A DNA stretch of 35,244 nt from Campylobacterales bacterium (GCA_027068765.1 JAMOMC010000091.1:1-35244); one strand, 5' to 3'. Positions 25,939 to 34,838 are shown, counted from the stretch's first letter. Translations and numbers: made by a program. The notes: generated by a model from the letters alone, not told the origin.

Positions 25939-26072
25939 TTTAACTACACTTCCCCCTTTCATGTTTTTTCAAGAATACTTATTCAGAGGCTCAAATAAAT
26001 AATCAAAGTAATCATTGTAGAAATTTCAGCTAAAGGATGTTATTATAAAATGAAAAGGGTTATCATAAAATC

Positions 26073-26510
26073 ATGAGAAACAATCAACAATCATCAGCAA
26101 CAAATTGGAATCTTGCATTTTTTGCTTGGTTAGTAGCTATTATCGCTACTTTAGGGAGTCTATTTTTTAGTGAAGTTATGGAGTTTCCTCCTTGTACTTT
26201 TTGTTGGTATCAGAGAATTTTGATGTATCCTTTGGTTTTTATCTTTCTTGTTGGGCTTTTCCCATTTGATAAAAATGTGGTTAGATATGCTTTTCCGCTT
26301 GCTTTTGTAGGTTGGCTAATAGCTATTTATCACAATCTTTTACAGTATGAAATTATACCAGAGAGTGCAGCACCTTGTTCACAAGGAGTACCTTGTTCGG
26401 CTAAATATATCTCTTGGTTTGATATATTAACAATCCCTATGCTATCATTAATTGCATTTTCGATTATATTGATTTTGCTAATTATATTAAAAAAAAGGTT
26501 ATCATCATGA
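26073..26510 (+). CDS. BdbC/DsbB-like disulfide oxidoreductase
   Basis: 145-aa inner-membrane protein with four predicted helices, the quinone-linked type that reoxidises DsbA-like partners. Redox pairs are C41/C44 in PPCTFCWYQR and C102/C108 in APCSQGVPCSA, the BdbC pattern. The partner gene follows with an ATGA overlap, which supports function as a pair. Upstream, an 8-codon frame MKRVIIKS ends in a TGA that overlaps this ATG. The only purine-rich stretch is AAAAGGG, about 15 nt from the ATG and inside that mini-ORF, so initiation may be by coupling or weak. Confidence 0.9.
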   Translation: MRNNQQSSATNWNLAFFAWLVAIIATLGSLFFSEVMEFPPCTFCWYQRILMYPLVFIFLVGLFPFDKNVVRYAFPLAFVGWLIAIYHNLLQYEIIPESAAPCSQGVPCSAKYISWFDILTIPMLSLIAFSIILILLIILKKRLSS

Positions 26511-27151
26511 ATAAACAAAAAGTTATACTGTTTTCCATTATTGGATTGGCACTGTTATTTGTACTTGGGAGTTATCTTTATAAAGGTAGTCAAAGTGAGA
26601 AGATAGATGAAATATCTAAGAGTAATAATGAAGTTTTTATAAGAGAACACTCTACCATAGTAGGTCCTGAAGATGCAAAGGTGACTCTTGTTGAGTTTTT
26701 TGATCCAGCTTGTGAAGCTTGTAGAGCTTTTTATCCACTTGTTAAAAAGATTATGCAAGAGAATCCTGGTCAAATTAGACATGTTTTCAGATATGCGCCA
26801 TTTCATCCTGATTCTGATTATATAGTGAAAATTTTAGAAGCTGCGAAAAAACAAGATAAATATTTTGAAGCATTAGAAGTTCTTTTTCACCACCAAAATA
26901 AGTGGGCAAGTCACCATAAACCAAATATTAAAATGGTATGGAGGATTTTACCAAGTGCAGGAATTGACACTGAAAAACTTCAAGAAGATTTGAAAGATCC
27001 AAAATTAGAGGCTATAGTTTTACAAGATATAGCAGATGCAAAAACTCTTGGTGTTAGAAAAACTCCAGGTTTCTTTGTAAATGGAAAGCCTTTACAAAAA
27101 TTTGGATATGAAGAGTTAAAAGCGATGATTAAATCTGAAATTGATAAATAA
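26507..27151 (+). CDS. DsbA/BdbD-like periplasmic thiol oxidoreductase
   Basis: 214-aa thioredoxin-fold protein with an N-terminal membrane anchor or uncleaved signal (residues about 6-25) and the active site CEAC (C69, C72) in VEFFDPACEACRAFYP. The cis-proline loop is in RKTPGFFVNGKPL. It resembles BdbD/DsbA-family thiol donors (Thioredoxin_4 type) that oxidise exported proteins. The ATG overlaps the bdbC stop, and a TlpA-like lipoprotein follows 9 nt after its own stop. Whether it acts as oxidase or isomerase is not decided by sequence, though the BdbC partner suggests oxidase. Confidence 0.9.
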   Translation: MNKQKVILFSIIGLALLFVLGSYLYKGSQSEKIDEISKSNNEVFIREHSTIVGPEDAKVTLVEFFDPACEACRAFYPLVKKIMQENPGQIRHVFRYAPFHPDSDYIVKILEAAKKQDKYFEALEVLFHHQNKWASHHKPNIKMVWRILPSAGIDTEKLQEDLKDPKLEAIVLQDIADAKTLGVRKTPGFFVNGKPLQKFGYEELKAMIKSEIDK

Positions 27152-27160
27152 GGAATAATT

Positions 27161-27760
27161 ATGAAAAAAATACTTACACTGCTTGTTGCTTCTGTTTTAC
27201 TATTTTTTACAGCTTGTTCTGATTCAAAAGATGCAAAAGAGGTTAAAGAGACAAAAAGTGGGCCTAAAACATTTTTATTAAAAGATATAAACTCAGGGGC
27301 TCAGTATAACCTAAAAAAAACAGATGATGGTTTTGTTGTTGTGGGTCATGAGCATAAAGTTGTTATGTTTGATATGTATGCGACATATTGTGCCCCTTGT
27401 CAAAAAGAGGCTCAACACTTAACTGAACTTCAAGTAAAATATGCAGATAAGTTTTTGATAATTGCTCTTAATACTTTTGAAGAGGTTACAAATCAATATG
27501 TAAATGATGAGTTTAGATTTAAGTATGGAGGGTATTACTTTATAACTAACTCAAAACAAAATGAAGAGATTATATCTTTGATTCTTAAAGATATAGGCTA
27601 TAAAAGAACGATACAAATACCTTTTAAAGTTGTTTTAAAAGATGGAAAGTATCAGACATTAACGGACATCTACAAAGCTGATCCTGATAATAAATATTAT
27701 ATAGGTGAGATTGAGACAAAGACTATTGAAAAAGATCTTAAAGAGATTTTTAAAAAATAA
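27161..27760 (+). CDS. TlpA-like thioredoxin-fold lipoprotein
   Basis: 199-aa exported protein: signal MKKILTLLVASVLLFFTAC with a lipobox-like FTAC, so lipidation at C19 is likely. The thioredoxin domain has the CXXC motif CAPC (C77, C80) in MFDMYATYCAPCQKEA and a proline before the C-terminal strands (IQIPFKVV). Such proteins usually act as periplasmic reductants for cytochrome c maturation or other thiols. It closes the bdbC operon and is followed at once by a strong terminator. Confidence 0.85.
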   Translation: MKKILTLLVASVLLFFTACSDSKDAKEVKETKSGPKTFLLKDINSGAQYNLKKTDDGFVVVGHEHKVVMFDMYATYCAPCQKEAQHLTELQVKYADKFLIIALNTFEEVTNQYVNDEFRFKYGGYYFITNSKQNEEIISLILKDIGYKRTIQIPFKVVLKDGKYQTLTDIYKADPDNKYYIGEIETKTIEKDLKEIFKK

Positions 27761-27762
27761 TT

Positions 27763-27794
27763 TAGAGTGATATTTTAGGTATCACTCTAGTTTT
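27763..27794 (+). terminator. rho-independent terminator after the thiol-redox operon
   Basis: TAGAGTGATA (27763-27772) and TATCACTCTA (27780-27789) form a perfect 10-bp stem with a 7-nt loop, followed by GTTTT and, further on, a longer T-run at 27804-27810. It starts 2 nt after the lipoprotein stop codon. Confidence 0.85.
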
Positions 27795-27827
27795 AAAAAA
27801 CCTTTTTTTCTCTTAATTGGAGGTAAA

Positions 27828-30344
27828 ATGAAAATAGTTCTCTTAGTTTTACTTTTTATATCTTCGATTTTTGCAAATGAGGTAAAATTAGAGAAAGTAA
27901 AACTTCAACTACAATGGAAACACCAATTTGAATTTGCTGGATTTTATGCAGCAAAAGAGAGAGGTTTTTACCAAGAAGTTGGACTTGATGTTGAGTTTAT
28001 AGAGTATACAAATGATATAAATATCATCGAAGATGTTTTAAATAATAAAGTTCAATATGCCACAACTTATGCAAACCTTGTATCTAGTTATCTTGAGGGT
28101 AAACCTGTAGTTTTTATGGCAAACTTTTTTAAGCAGTCAGCTTTAGCTTTAGTATCTCAAAAAGATATTAAGCTACCTAGTGATTTAATTGGAAAAAAGA
28201 TTATGAGTGTTGAAGAAGAGCTTATGATTATGATGATGTTTAAAAAATTTGGGTTAGATGCAGACCAATATACATTGGTAAAACCAACATTCAATATAGA
28301 TGATTTCATAGATAAAAAAGTAGATGCTATGACTGTATTTACAACAAATGAGACTTATTTTTTAGATAAAAGAGGTATAAAATATAATGTTTTTAATCCT
28401 ACAGTTTATGGTGCAGAGTTTTATGATGTTAACCTTTTTACATCCCAAGATGAGTTAAATAAAAATCCACATAGAGTAAAAGCTTTTAAAGATGCTAGCA
28501 TAAGAGGTTGGAAATATGCATTGAAGCACCAAAATAGAGTAATTGAGCTAATTTTAAAAAAATATAATACACAAAATAAATCAAAAGATGCACTTATTTA
28601 TGAAGCTAAACAGATAGAGAATCTTATATTACCAAAACTGTATCCAATAGGCAGTATTGATATTGAGCGAGTTAAAATGATAGCGGAAAACTTAATAGAA
28701 TTAGAGATAATAGATAAAAATTCAAAATTAAACTTTGATAATTTCATTTATGATAATTTAGTAAAAAATATCAATCTTACATCGAAAGAGCGTAGTTATT
28801 TGAATAAAAGAGATAGTATTACTATGTGTATTGATCCAAATTGGTTTCCTTTTGAAAAGATAGATAAAAATGGTGAACATAAAGGGATGAGTTATGAGTA
28901 TACAAAGATTTTCTCTAAAACAATTGATATACCCATAAAATTAGTTAAGACTAAAGATTGGACAGAGTCTTTGGAGTTTTTAAAAGAGAAGAAATGTGAT
29001 ATTTTACCATTTGCTATGCGAACACCTAAAAGAGAAGAGTATATGGATTTTACAAAACCATATTTTTACTCTAACTTAGTTGTTATTGGGCAAGGGAGTA
29101 AGCCATTTGTTGGAGATTTTAAAGAGTTATCAAATAAAAAAATTGGTATAACAAAAGGGTATGCTTATTTTGAATTATTGAAAAATAAGTATAAAAATAT
29201 AGATATAAAAGAGATAGATACTCTAGAAAATGGTTTGAAGCTTATTGAGAATTCTAAATTAGATGGCTATATAGAGGCACTTGAAGTAGTTGGGAGTAAA
29301 ATTCAAAATGAATATTTAGGTGAGATAAAAGTAATCTCTAAACTTGATGAACATTTAGAGTTATCAATTGCAACTAGCAAAGATGAACCACTTTTAAATA
29401 GCATTTTTCAAAAAGCAATAGATAAATTGACACCAAAAGAGCATGCTAGTATAAAAAATAGATATCTATTTGTAACTGTTGAAAATAAGGTAGATTACTC
29501 TTTTATCTACAAGGTACTGTCTATATTTTTTGTAATAATACTATTTGTACTTTATAGACAATATCTTTTACATAAATTAAATAGAGATTTAGAGATAAAA
29601 ATGAGAGAAGAACTTGAAAAATCAAAAGATAAAGATAACATGATTAATCAGCAGAGTAAACTTGTATCAACAGGAGAGATGATTACAAATATTTCTCATC
29701 AGTGGAGACAGCCACTTGCTAGTCTAAATGGTCTTTTAGTTAATTTAGACTATGATTATGAAAATAGTAGACTTAATAAAAATAGCTTTAATAACTATTT
29801 AAATGAAGCTGAAAAATTAACAGCATATATGTCAAAAACGATAGAAGACTTTAGTGATTTTTTTAATCCTAAAAAGAAAAAAGAGATTTTTAGTATTAAA
29901 GAACTATTGTTAAGTACTCGGAGTTTACTCTCTGTATCTTTAAAAAATGAGAGAATATTGTTAGAGATAAAAGGTAGTAGAGATATAAAAATTAACTCTT
30001 TTAAATCTGAACTTATGCAGATAATCTTGACAATAATTAGCAATGCAAAAGATGCTTTTATCTTGAATGATACAAAAAATAGAGTTATAATTATCTTTTT
30101 ATATAAGTGTGATAAAGAGATAGTTATAGATATTCAAGATAATGCAGGTGGAATTGATGAGAATATAATCGGCAATATCTTTGAACCTTATTTTACAACA
30201 AAAAATAATTTACAAGGAACAGGACTAGGTCTTTACATCGCAAATTCTATTGTTACAGGGAGTTTAGGTGGAGAGTTGTTAGTGCAAAATAAGAAAAAAG
30301 GTGCAAAGTTTACTATAAAATTTAAAAAACTTTCTTTTTCCTAA
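27828..30344 (+). CDS. hybrid-input sensor histidine kinase (NMT1-like + SBP_bac_3-like)
   Basis: 838-aa membrane sensor. A cleavable signal (1-16) is followed by an NMT1/THI5-like binding domain (about 20-300: LQLQWKHQFEFAGFYAAKERGFY), then an SBP_bac_3-like domain (about 325-545: ITMCIDPNWFPFEK, FAMRTPKREEYMDFTKPY), one membrane helix (about 558-580), a coiled stretch and a kinase core. The phospho-accepting histidine is H624 in NISHQWRQPLASLNG; the ATPase has SNAKDAF, DNAGGIDE and GTGLGLYIAN. The ligand is unknown: NMT1 relatives bind pyrimidine thiamine precursors or alkanesulfonate/nitrate-like compounds, and SBP_bac_3 relatives bind amino acids. It is followed by its likely response regulator. 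GGAGG lies 5 nt before the ATG. Confidence 0.9.
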   Translation: MKIVLLVLLFISSIFANEVKLEKVKLQLQWKHQFEFAGFYAAKERGFYQEVGLDVEFIEYTNDINIIEDVLNNKVQYATTYANLVSSYLEGKPVVFMANFFKQSALALVSQKDIKLPSDLIGKKIMSVEEELMIMMMFKKFGLDADQYTLVKPTFNIDDFIDKKVDAMTVFTTNETYFLDKRGIKYNVFNPTVYGAEFYDVNLFTSQDELNKNPHRVKAFKDASIRGWKYALKHQNRVIELILKKYNTQNKSKDALIYEAKQIENLILPKLYPIGSIDIERVKMIAENLIELEIIDKNSKLNFDNFIYDNLVKNINLTSKERSYLNKRDSITMCIDPNWFPFEKIDKNGEHKGMSYEYTKIFSKTIDIPIKLVKTKDWTESLEFLKEKKCDILPFAMRTPKREEYMDFTKPYFYSNLVVIGQGSKPFVGDFKELSNKKIGITKGYAYFELLKNKYKNIDIKEIDTLENGLKLIENSKLDGYIEALEVVGSKIQNEYLGEIKVISKLDEHLELSIATSKDEPLLNSIFQKAIDKLTPKEHASIKNRYLFVTVENKVDYSFIYKVLSIFFVIILFVLYRQYLLHKLNRDLEIKMREELEKSKDKDNMINQQSKLVSTGEMITNISHQWRQPLASLNGLLVNLDYDYENSRLNKNSFNNYLNEAEKLTAYMSKTIEDFSDFFNPKKKKEIFSIKELLLSTRSLLSVSLKNERILLEIKGSRDIKINSFKSELMQIILTIISNAKDAFILNDTKNRVIIIFLYKCDKEIVIDIQDNAGGIDENIIGNIFEPYFTTKNNLQGTGLGLYIANSIVTGSLGGELLVQNKKKGAKFTIKFKKLSFS

Positions 30345-30367
30345 CTATTGGAGGGTACAATGAATAT

Positions 30368-31057
30368 ATGAACCTTTTAAAGCAGATGGTATTGCTATAT
30401 GCTGAAGATGAATTAGATATTCAAAAGCACTATAGTAGCTATTTCCAAAATTATTTTAGATATGTTTATACGGCTGTTGATGGAGAGCAAGCTTTGGCTA
30501 TTTATAAAGAGAATAGACCTGATGTAGTCATCTTAGATATCAACATGCCTTATTTAAATGGCTTAGAGGTAGCTAGAAAAATAAGAGAAGATAGTAGTGA
30601 GATTAGTATTATCTTATTAACCGCAAGATCAGATAAAGAAACTTTAATAGAAGCGGTTGAAATTGGTTTAGTGACATATCTTGAAAAACCTATCCAAAGA
30701 GATATCTTAAAACATGCATTGGCAAAATTAAATCAAAAATTGAAATCAAATAACAAAATAAATTTATGGTTTTATAAAAATAGTTTTTATACTTGGAATA
30801 AGAGTAAACAACAACTTTTTTATAAACAACAGCAAATTTTACTTACAAAGCAAGAGATTAGCCTATTAGGAATTTTAATATCAAGTAATGGTGCAAAAGT
30901 TAGTTACCAAGATATTTATGAAGAGATTTGGTTTAATGAAGATAGAGAGTATAAAGAGTCTACAATTAAAACATTGATAAGTGCTTTACGGGTTAAGTTA
31001 CCTCCAAAAGCTATAGAAAATGTTTATGGTATGGGTTATTATTTAAATATTTATTAA
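30368..31057 (+). CDS. OmpR-type response regulator
   Basis: 229-aa two-domain regulator. The receiver domain has the acidic pair in YAEDE, phospho-acceptor D57 in VVILDINMP, T85 in LLTARS and K107 in LEKPI. The C-terminal winged helix (about 135-229) has QEISLLGILISSNGAKVSYQDIY and the recognition-helix region ESTIKTLISALRVKL with the terminal GMGYYL. It follows the histidine kinase by 23 nt and is the likely partner. The strong GGAGGG lies 12 nt from this ATG but only 4 nt from an earlier ATG that opens a 3-codon frame (MNI, stop) whose TGA overlaps this start. Confidence 0.92.
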   Translation: MNLLKQMVLLYAEDELDIQKHYSSYFQNYFRYVYTAVDGEQALAIYKENRPDVVILDINMPYLNGLEVARKIREDSSEISIILLTARSDKETLIEAVEIGLVTYLEKPIQRDILKHALAKLNQKLKSNNKINLWFYKNSFYTWNKSKQQLFYKQQQILLTKQEISLLGILISSNGAKVSYQDIYEEIWFNEDREYKESTIKTLISALRVKLPPKAIENVYGMGYYLNIY

Positions 31058-31084
31058 TCAGACTATTTGCTAACTATTTTTTCT

Positions 31085-31114
31085 TATAATATTTGAAATT
31101 TGAGTTACAACTCA
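31085..31114 (+). promoter_or_regulatory. promoter and inverted repeat before the PAS gene
   Basis: TATAAT at 31085-31090 would start RNA near 31097. TGAGTT-AC-AACTCA at 31101-31114, a 6-bp-arm inverted repeat, covers about +5 to +18 and could be an operator or small 5' hairpin. It also contains GTTACA, a partial match to the acnB/icd motif. Confidence 0.4.
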
Positions 31115-31142
31115 GGTTTAAACTAAAATTTTAGGTTTCAGA

Positions 31143-31670
31143 TTGAAAAAAATATCTATAAGCGGTAGAGAGAAAAAGCTCAATGATGAAGATTTTATAG
31201 TATCTAAAACAGATACAAAAGGTAAAATTATATACTGTAATGAGATATTTGCAAAAATGGCTGGATATAAGGTCTCTGATTTGATAAATGCAAATCACAA
31301 TATCATAAGACACCCTGATATGCCAGCTCTTGCTTTTAAAATTGCTTGGAGTTTAATTCAAGGTAAAAAAGAGTTTTTTGGATTTGTAAAAAACTTATGT
31401 GCAGATGGTAGTTACTACTGGGTATTTGCTTGTATTACAGCTGATTTGGATACTAATGGTGATATTATTAGTTATACTTCTGTTAGAAGAAAAGCTCCTA
31501 AAAGTGCCATTGAGACAATTATCCCTATTTACAAATTACTTCTTGATGCTGAAAAAAAGGAGAACTTAGAAGCTTCATCAAAGCTTTTAGATGATTTTCT
31601 TAGCCAAAATCAAACTACTTATGATGAATTTATCATAAATCTTCAAAATAGTATTAAAGTAAAAAATTGA
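31143..31670 (+). CDS. PAS-domain energy-taxis-type sensor (CetB/Aer-PAS-like)
   Basis: 175-aa soluble protein with a single Aer-type PAS domain: [22 protein letters not shown], then the characteristic [10 protein letters not shown] and [17 protein letters not shown]. Aer and CetB PAS domains bind FAD and report redox state; FAD binding here is inferred. The rest is helical and may contact the receptor encoded next, whose TTG start overlaps this stop. The start is TTG at 31143, with AGG 7 nt upstream and no ATG until residue 39. The arrangement resembles the Campylobacter CetA/CetB bipartite receptor. Confidence 0.85.
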   Translation: MKKISISGREKKLNDEDFIVSKTDTKGKIIYCNEIFAKMAGYKVSDLINANHNIIRHPDMPALAFKIAWSLIQGKKEFFGFVKNLCADGSYYWVFACITADLDTNGDIISYTSVRRKAPKSAIETIIPIYKLLLDAEKKENLEASSKLLDDFLSQNQTTYDEFIINLQNSIKVKN

Positions 31671-33112
31671 ACAGTATTAAAAATTTAAAAGTAATTGTGC
31701 TCTTGGTTTTAATCTCTATATCTTCTATCTTTTTAATTATAAACTCTTATTTTCTTATAGGTGTTGCATTGATTGTATTGGCGATTTTAGCTATTTTTAT
31801 TCCAACAAAAAGAGCAGTTAATTTATATGAAAATGAGTTACTTGATAAAATTGCAAAAACTTTAAAAGATGCAAAAAACGGTAATTTATCCACTCGTGTA
31901 ATTGTGCATAAAAATGAATCTAAACTTGAAGAAATTGCAATCTATATTAACAATACTCTTGATCAGATGGAGATTATTTTAAGAGAGACAAGATCTACTA
32001 TATCAGCTGTTAGTGAAGGTAAAATGCATAGAAATATGTATCCAAGTGGTTTTCACGGGGAGTTTATACAAACAGCCAACTCTATACAAACAGCAGTATT
32101 ATCAATAAAAGCTAGTCAAAGATATAAAACGATGGGAGAGCTATCAACTGCATTTAGTGGATTCAATAAAGGAATGAAAGGAAGCTTTGATACTATTACG
32201 GCTGATATCAATAAGACACAAGACTCATTTACAGCAGTTACAGCCTTAACCAAAGATGCAGAAACATCTGCCAATAAAACTTTTAATTCAGCTCAAAAAA
32301 CTGCAAAAGAGATCTCTAAACTTAGTGAATTAGTTACAAATACAGCAGATGCCATAGAGCAGATGAATGAAAATGTTAGCAGTATTACAACGGTCATAAG
32401 TCTTATAAAAGATATTTCAGATCAGACAAATCTACTTGCATTAAATGCTACGATAGAAGCAGCTCGTGCAGGAGAAAACGGTCGAGGTTTTGCTGTTGTT
32501 GCTGATGAAGTTAAAAGGCTTGCAGAGAGAACCAATAAAGCAACTGGAGAGATAGGTATAACAATTGGAAGTCTTCAAGAACAATCAAGTAGTATCTCTA
32601 AAAATGCGACTAATATGAGTGTAATTGCTAATAATACAAATAGTACAATGCACAATTTATCAGATGCCATGTCTTCACTCACTAAAGATATTAGTACAAC
32701 TTCAAAACATTCAAGTCAGAGTAGTTTTGCTCTATTTTTGGCAAATTATAAGATACATCATATCATATATAAATCAGCCGCATATTCAGCAGTTGTAAAT
32801 GCAAATGCAACAAAAAAGCTTATGAAATCTCATAAAGATTGTGGATTTGGTCTTTGGTATTATGGTGTTGGAGCTGAGCTTTTTGGATCAAATAGTACAT
32901 TTAAAATGATGGATTCTTATCATGCAAAATTTCATAAACTTATAAATGAAAATTTAGAGGCTGTTATGATAGCTGATGGTATAACAAATAGTAATCAAAA
33001 AGATGAGATAATGAAAAGATTTAAAGAGGCTGAGGAGTGTTTTAACTCTTTATTGACTTTGATGGATAACTTAACGGATGAGTTTGATACAGATAAATCA
33101 TTAGTGTTTTAA
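31667..33112 (+). CDS. methyl-accepting chemotaxis protein with C-terminal CZB zinc domain
   Basis: 481-aa receptor. Two adjacent membrane helices (about 7-24 and 28-46) leave almost no periplasmic loop, so the input must come from inside the cell or membrane. A HAMP-like region follows, then the signalling tip ([40 protein letters not shown]). The C-terminus has the chemoreceptor zinc-binding pattern: H364/H365, C392 in [11 protein letters not shown], and HxxxH (H419, H423). CZB domains in other receptors bind zinc and respond to oxidants such as HOCl. It starts on TTG at 31667, overlapping the PAS gene stop by 2 nt, so the PAS protein is the likely sensor partner, as in CetA/CetB. Confidence 0.9.
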   Translation: MNSIKNLKVIVLLVLISISSIFLIINSYFLIGVALIVLAILAIFIPTKRAVNLYENELLDKIAKTLKDAKNGNLSTRVIVHKNESKLEEIAIYINNTLDQMEIILRETRSTISAVSEGKMHRNMYPSGFHGEFIQTANSIQTAVLSIKASQRYKTMGELSTAFSGFNKGMKGSFDTITADINKTQDSFTAVTALTKDAETSANKTFNSAQKTAKEISKLSELVTNTADAIEQMNENVSSITTVISLIKDISDQTNLLALNATIEAARAGENGRGFAVVADEVKRLAERTNKATGEIGITIGSLQEQSSSISKNATNMSVIANNTNSTMHNLSDAMSSLTKDISTTSKHSSQSSFALFLANYKIHHIIYKSAAYSAVVNANATKKLMKSHKDCGFGLWYYGVGAELFGSNSTFKMMDSYHAKFHKLINENLEAVMIADGITNSNQKDEIMKRFKEAEECFNSLLTLMDNLTDEFDTDKSLVF

Positions 33113-33134
33113 TTTAGCCCATTATTGCTAACTT

Positions 33135-34724
33135 TTATATTTTTGATTTTACTATAATTTTTGAAGGCTCAAAAAGTTCTTGGGCCTTTTTTACAAACTC
33201 ATTTTGCATAATATCATCTTTGTCTATCTCATTGTCGCTAGTTACAACTTCATTTGAGATGCAACTATCAGTTTTTTTTGTAGCTATTGGTTCTTCAATT
33301 TTTGGTTCATTTTTTGGTATCTCTTTTTTATCACAAGCGAGCATAGAGATTTTTGTCTCGATTGTAAAACACTCTTGTACAAAGTGTTTTATGATACCTG
33401 AGTTTTGTCTAAGGATTTTTTTGCACTCATTTTTTGCACAAGATATGAGAGTTAGAGAGTTTTCTATAAAGTCTACAAATTTTATAGAGTTTTTAAAACA
33501 CTCTCCTAGCTCATAGTTTCTATCATAAAGTTTTTCTACCAAGTTTTCAAATTGAGAAGATGAAGATTTTTCTAGAGTCTGCTTGGGTTCTTGCTTTTTT
33601 TCAACAGTTTCAGGAGCTTTGGTAGGAGCTGTTTGCATCTGTATAGCTTGAGGCTTTTTAATGGTTATTTTCCCTTCTAACTCATCAATCATCTGCTCTA
33701 TATCTTTTATCTTTGTAGCTTCTATCATCTTGAAAAACACAAGAGTCAAGACAAAACTACTATCTGCATTTAAAAATAGTAAATTTTTTGATTCACTTAA
33801 AATTCTAAAAAATCGCTCTGTTATCATCATAGAAAAGCGAATATCTTTTTCAAAAAATCGCTCCTTTACAAAAGATATAATTTCATCTATTACAATTTCA
33901 CTCTCATAATTTTCAAGTTCTTTAATTAACTCTATAAGCTTTTCTCTATCACTTATAAAAATTGATTCAAAAATACTATCTATAAACTCAGGATCTAAAA
34001 TTCCAAGCATTAAAGCTACATTTTTTGCATCTACAAAGTTTTTAGAGAAGATTATAGCTTGGTCAAGCAGAGTTAGGGTATCTCTTAAAGAGCCGTTACC
34101 TGCACGAGTTAGCATATGTAGTGCATCTAATTCAAACTCAACATTTTCAAGATTTAAAATATGGCTAAGATGCTTCACAACTTCAGGAGAGTTTATCTTT
34201 TTAAATCGAAAATGTTGAGTTCGTGAGAGTATAGTTGGAGGTAGTTTCATAGGATCTGTTGTGGCTAAGATAAATTTTATATACTCTGGTGGCTCTTCAA
34301 GAGTTTTTAAAAGTGCATTAAAAGCCTCTTTTGTAAGCATATGAACTTCATCAATTATAAAAATTTTAAATCTTGCAGAGTTTGGCTTGTACTTTGTCTG
34401 CTCAACCACACCTCTTATATCATCAATCTTTCTACTACTTGCTGCATCCATCTCTATGATGTCTATGTGTCTATTTTCATTTGCACTTATACAGTTTTCA
34501 CAAACTTCGCAAGGTCTTGAAGTCGGTCCATTGTCGCAAACTAATGCTTTTGCAAAGATACGAGCAGTTGAAGTTTTACCACTTCCTCTAAGTCCTGAAA
34601 AAAGGTATGCATGAGAGAGTCTGTTTTTCTCTAACGCACTTGTGAGAGTCTGTGTTATAGTCTCTTGTCCGATTAATGTTTCAAAGGTTGATGGTCTGTA
34701 TTTTAAGGCTAAAACTTGTGACAA
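33135..34724 (-). CDS. dnaX: DNA polymerase III subunits gamma/tau
   Basis: Clamp-loader ATPase, 529 aa. The N-terminal AAA+ core has Walker A GLRGSGKT (44-51), a zinc module with C63, C72, C75 and C78, DEVH (125-128) and sensor 1 in ILATTDPMKLPPTILSR. Domain III ends near residue 365, followed by a Pro/Lys/Glu-rich linker and a variable C-terminal region. The start is TTG at 34724 with AAGGA 9 nt upstream; the nearby ATG at 34731 is out of frame. An A AAA AAG heptamer at codon 377 sits in the correct frame for a -1 shift that would give a 392-aa gamma form. It is convergent with the chemoreceptor, with a 22-nt gap. Confidence 0.95.
   Translation of the reverse strand: MSQVLALKYRPSTFETLIGQETITQTLTSALEKNRLSHAYLFSGLRGSGKTSTARIFAKALVCDNGPTSRPCEVCENCISANENRHIDIIEMDAASSRKIDDIRGVVEQTKYKPNSARFKIFIIDEVHMLTKEAFNALLKTLEEPPEYIKFILATTDPMKLPPTILSRTQHFRFKKINSPEVVKHLSHILNLENVEFELDALHMLTRAGNGSLRDTLTLLDQAIIFSKNFVDAKNVALMLGILDPEFIDSIFESIFISDREKLIELIKELENYESEIVIDEIISFVKERFFEKDIRFSMMITERFFRILSESKNLLFLNADSSFVLTLVFFKMIEATKIKDIEQMIDELEGKITIKKPQAIQMQTAPTKAPETVEKKQEPKQTLEKSSSSQFENLVEKLYDRNYELGECFKNSIKFVDFIENSLTLISCAKNECKKILRQNSGIIKHFVQECFTIETKISMLACDKKEIPKNEPKIEEPIATKKTDSCISNEVVTSDNEIDKDDIMQNEFVKKAQELFEPSKIIVKSKI
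33594..33600 (-). other. candidate -1 frameshift site in dnaX
   Basis: On the minus strand the reading GTT GAA AAA AAG holds the heptamer A AAA AAG, the same slippery sequence and frame used in E. coli dnaX. A -1 slip adds 15 residues (ARTQADSRKIFIFSI) and stops at TGA 33549-33547. The run is A7 followed by G, so polymerase slippage could also produce the product. No convincing upstream Shine-Dalgarno stimulator or strong downstream hairpin was seen. Confidence 0.5.
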
Positions 34725-34803
34725 TTAACATCCTTATAACTTTTAAGTATGGATGATTATAGCAAAGATAATGTGAAGTTTCGTTTTTTCTCTTTTAATG
34801 TAG

Positions 34804-34809
34804 TATAAT
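34804..34809 (+). promoter_or_regulatory. -10 box for the 132-aa gene
   Basis: TATAAT at 34804-34809, with AAAGG at 34826-34830 as ribosome-binding site before ATG 34839. No -35 is visible. The 114-nt gap to the divergent dnaX start holds nothing else I recognise. Confidence 0.5.
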
Positions 34810-34838
34810 TACTAAAATTTAATATAAAGGTTTAAATA

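Noticed and set aside
33220-33516. Plus-strand 98-aa ORF over the dnaX 3' region
   Set aside because: It is antisense to the dnaX C-terminal region, has a composition typical of shadows of Lys/Glu-rich genes, and no ribosome-binding site was seen.
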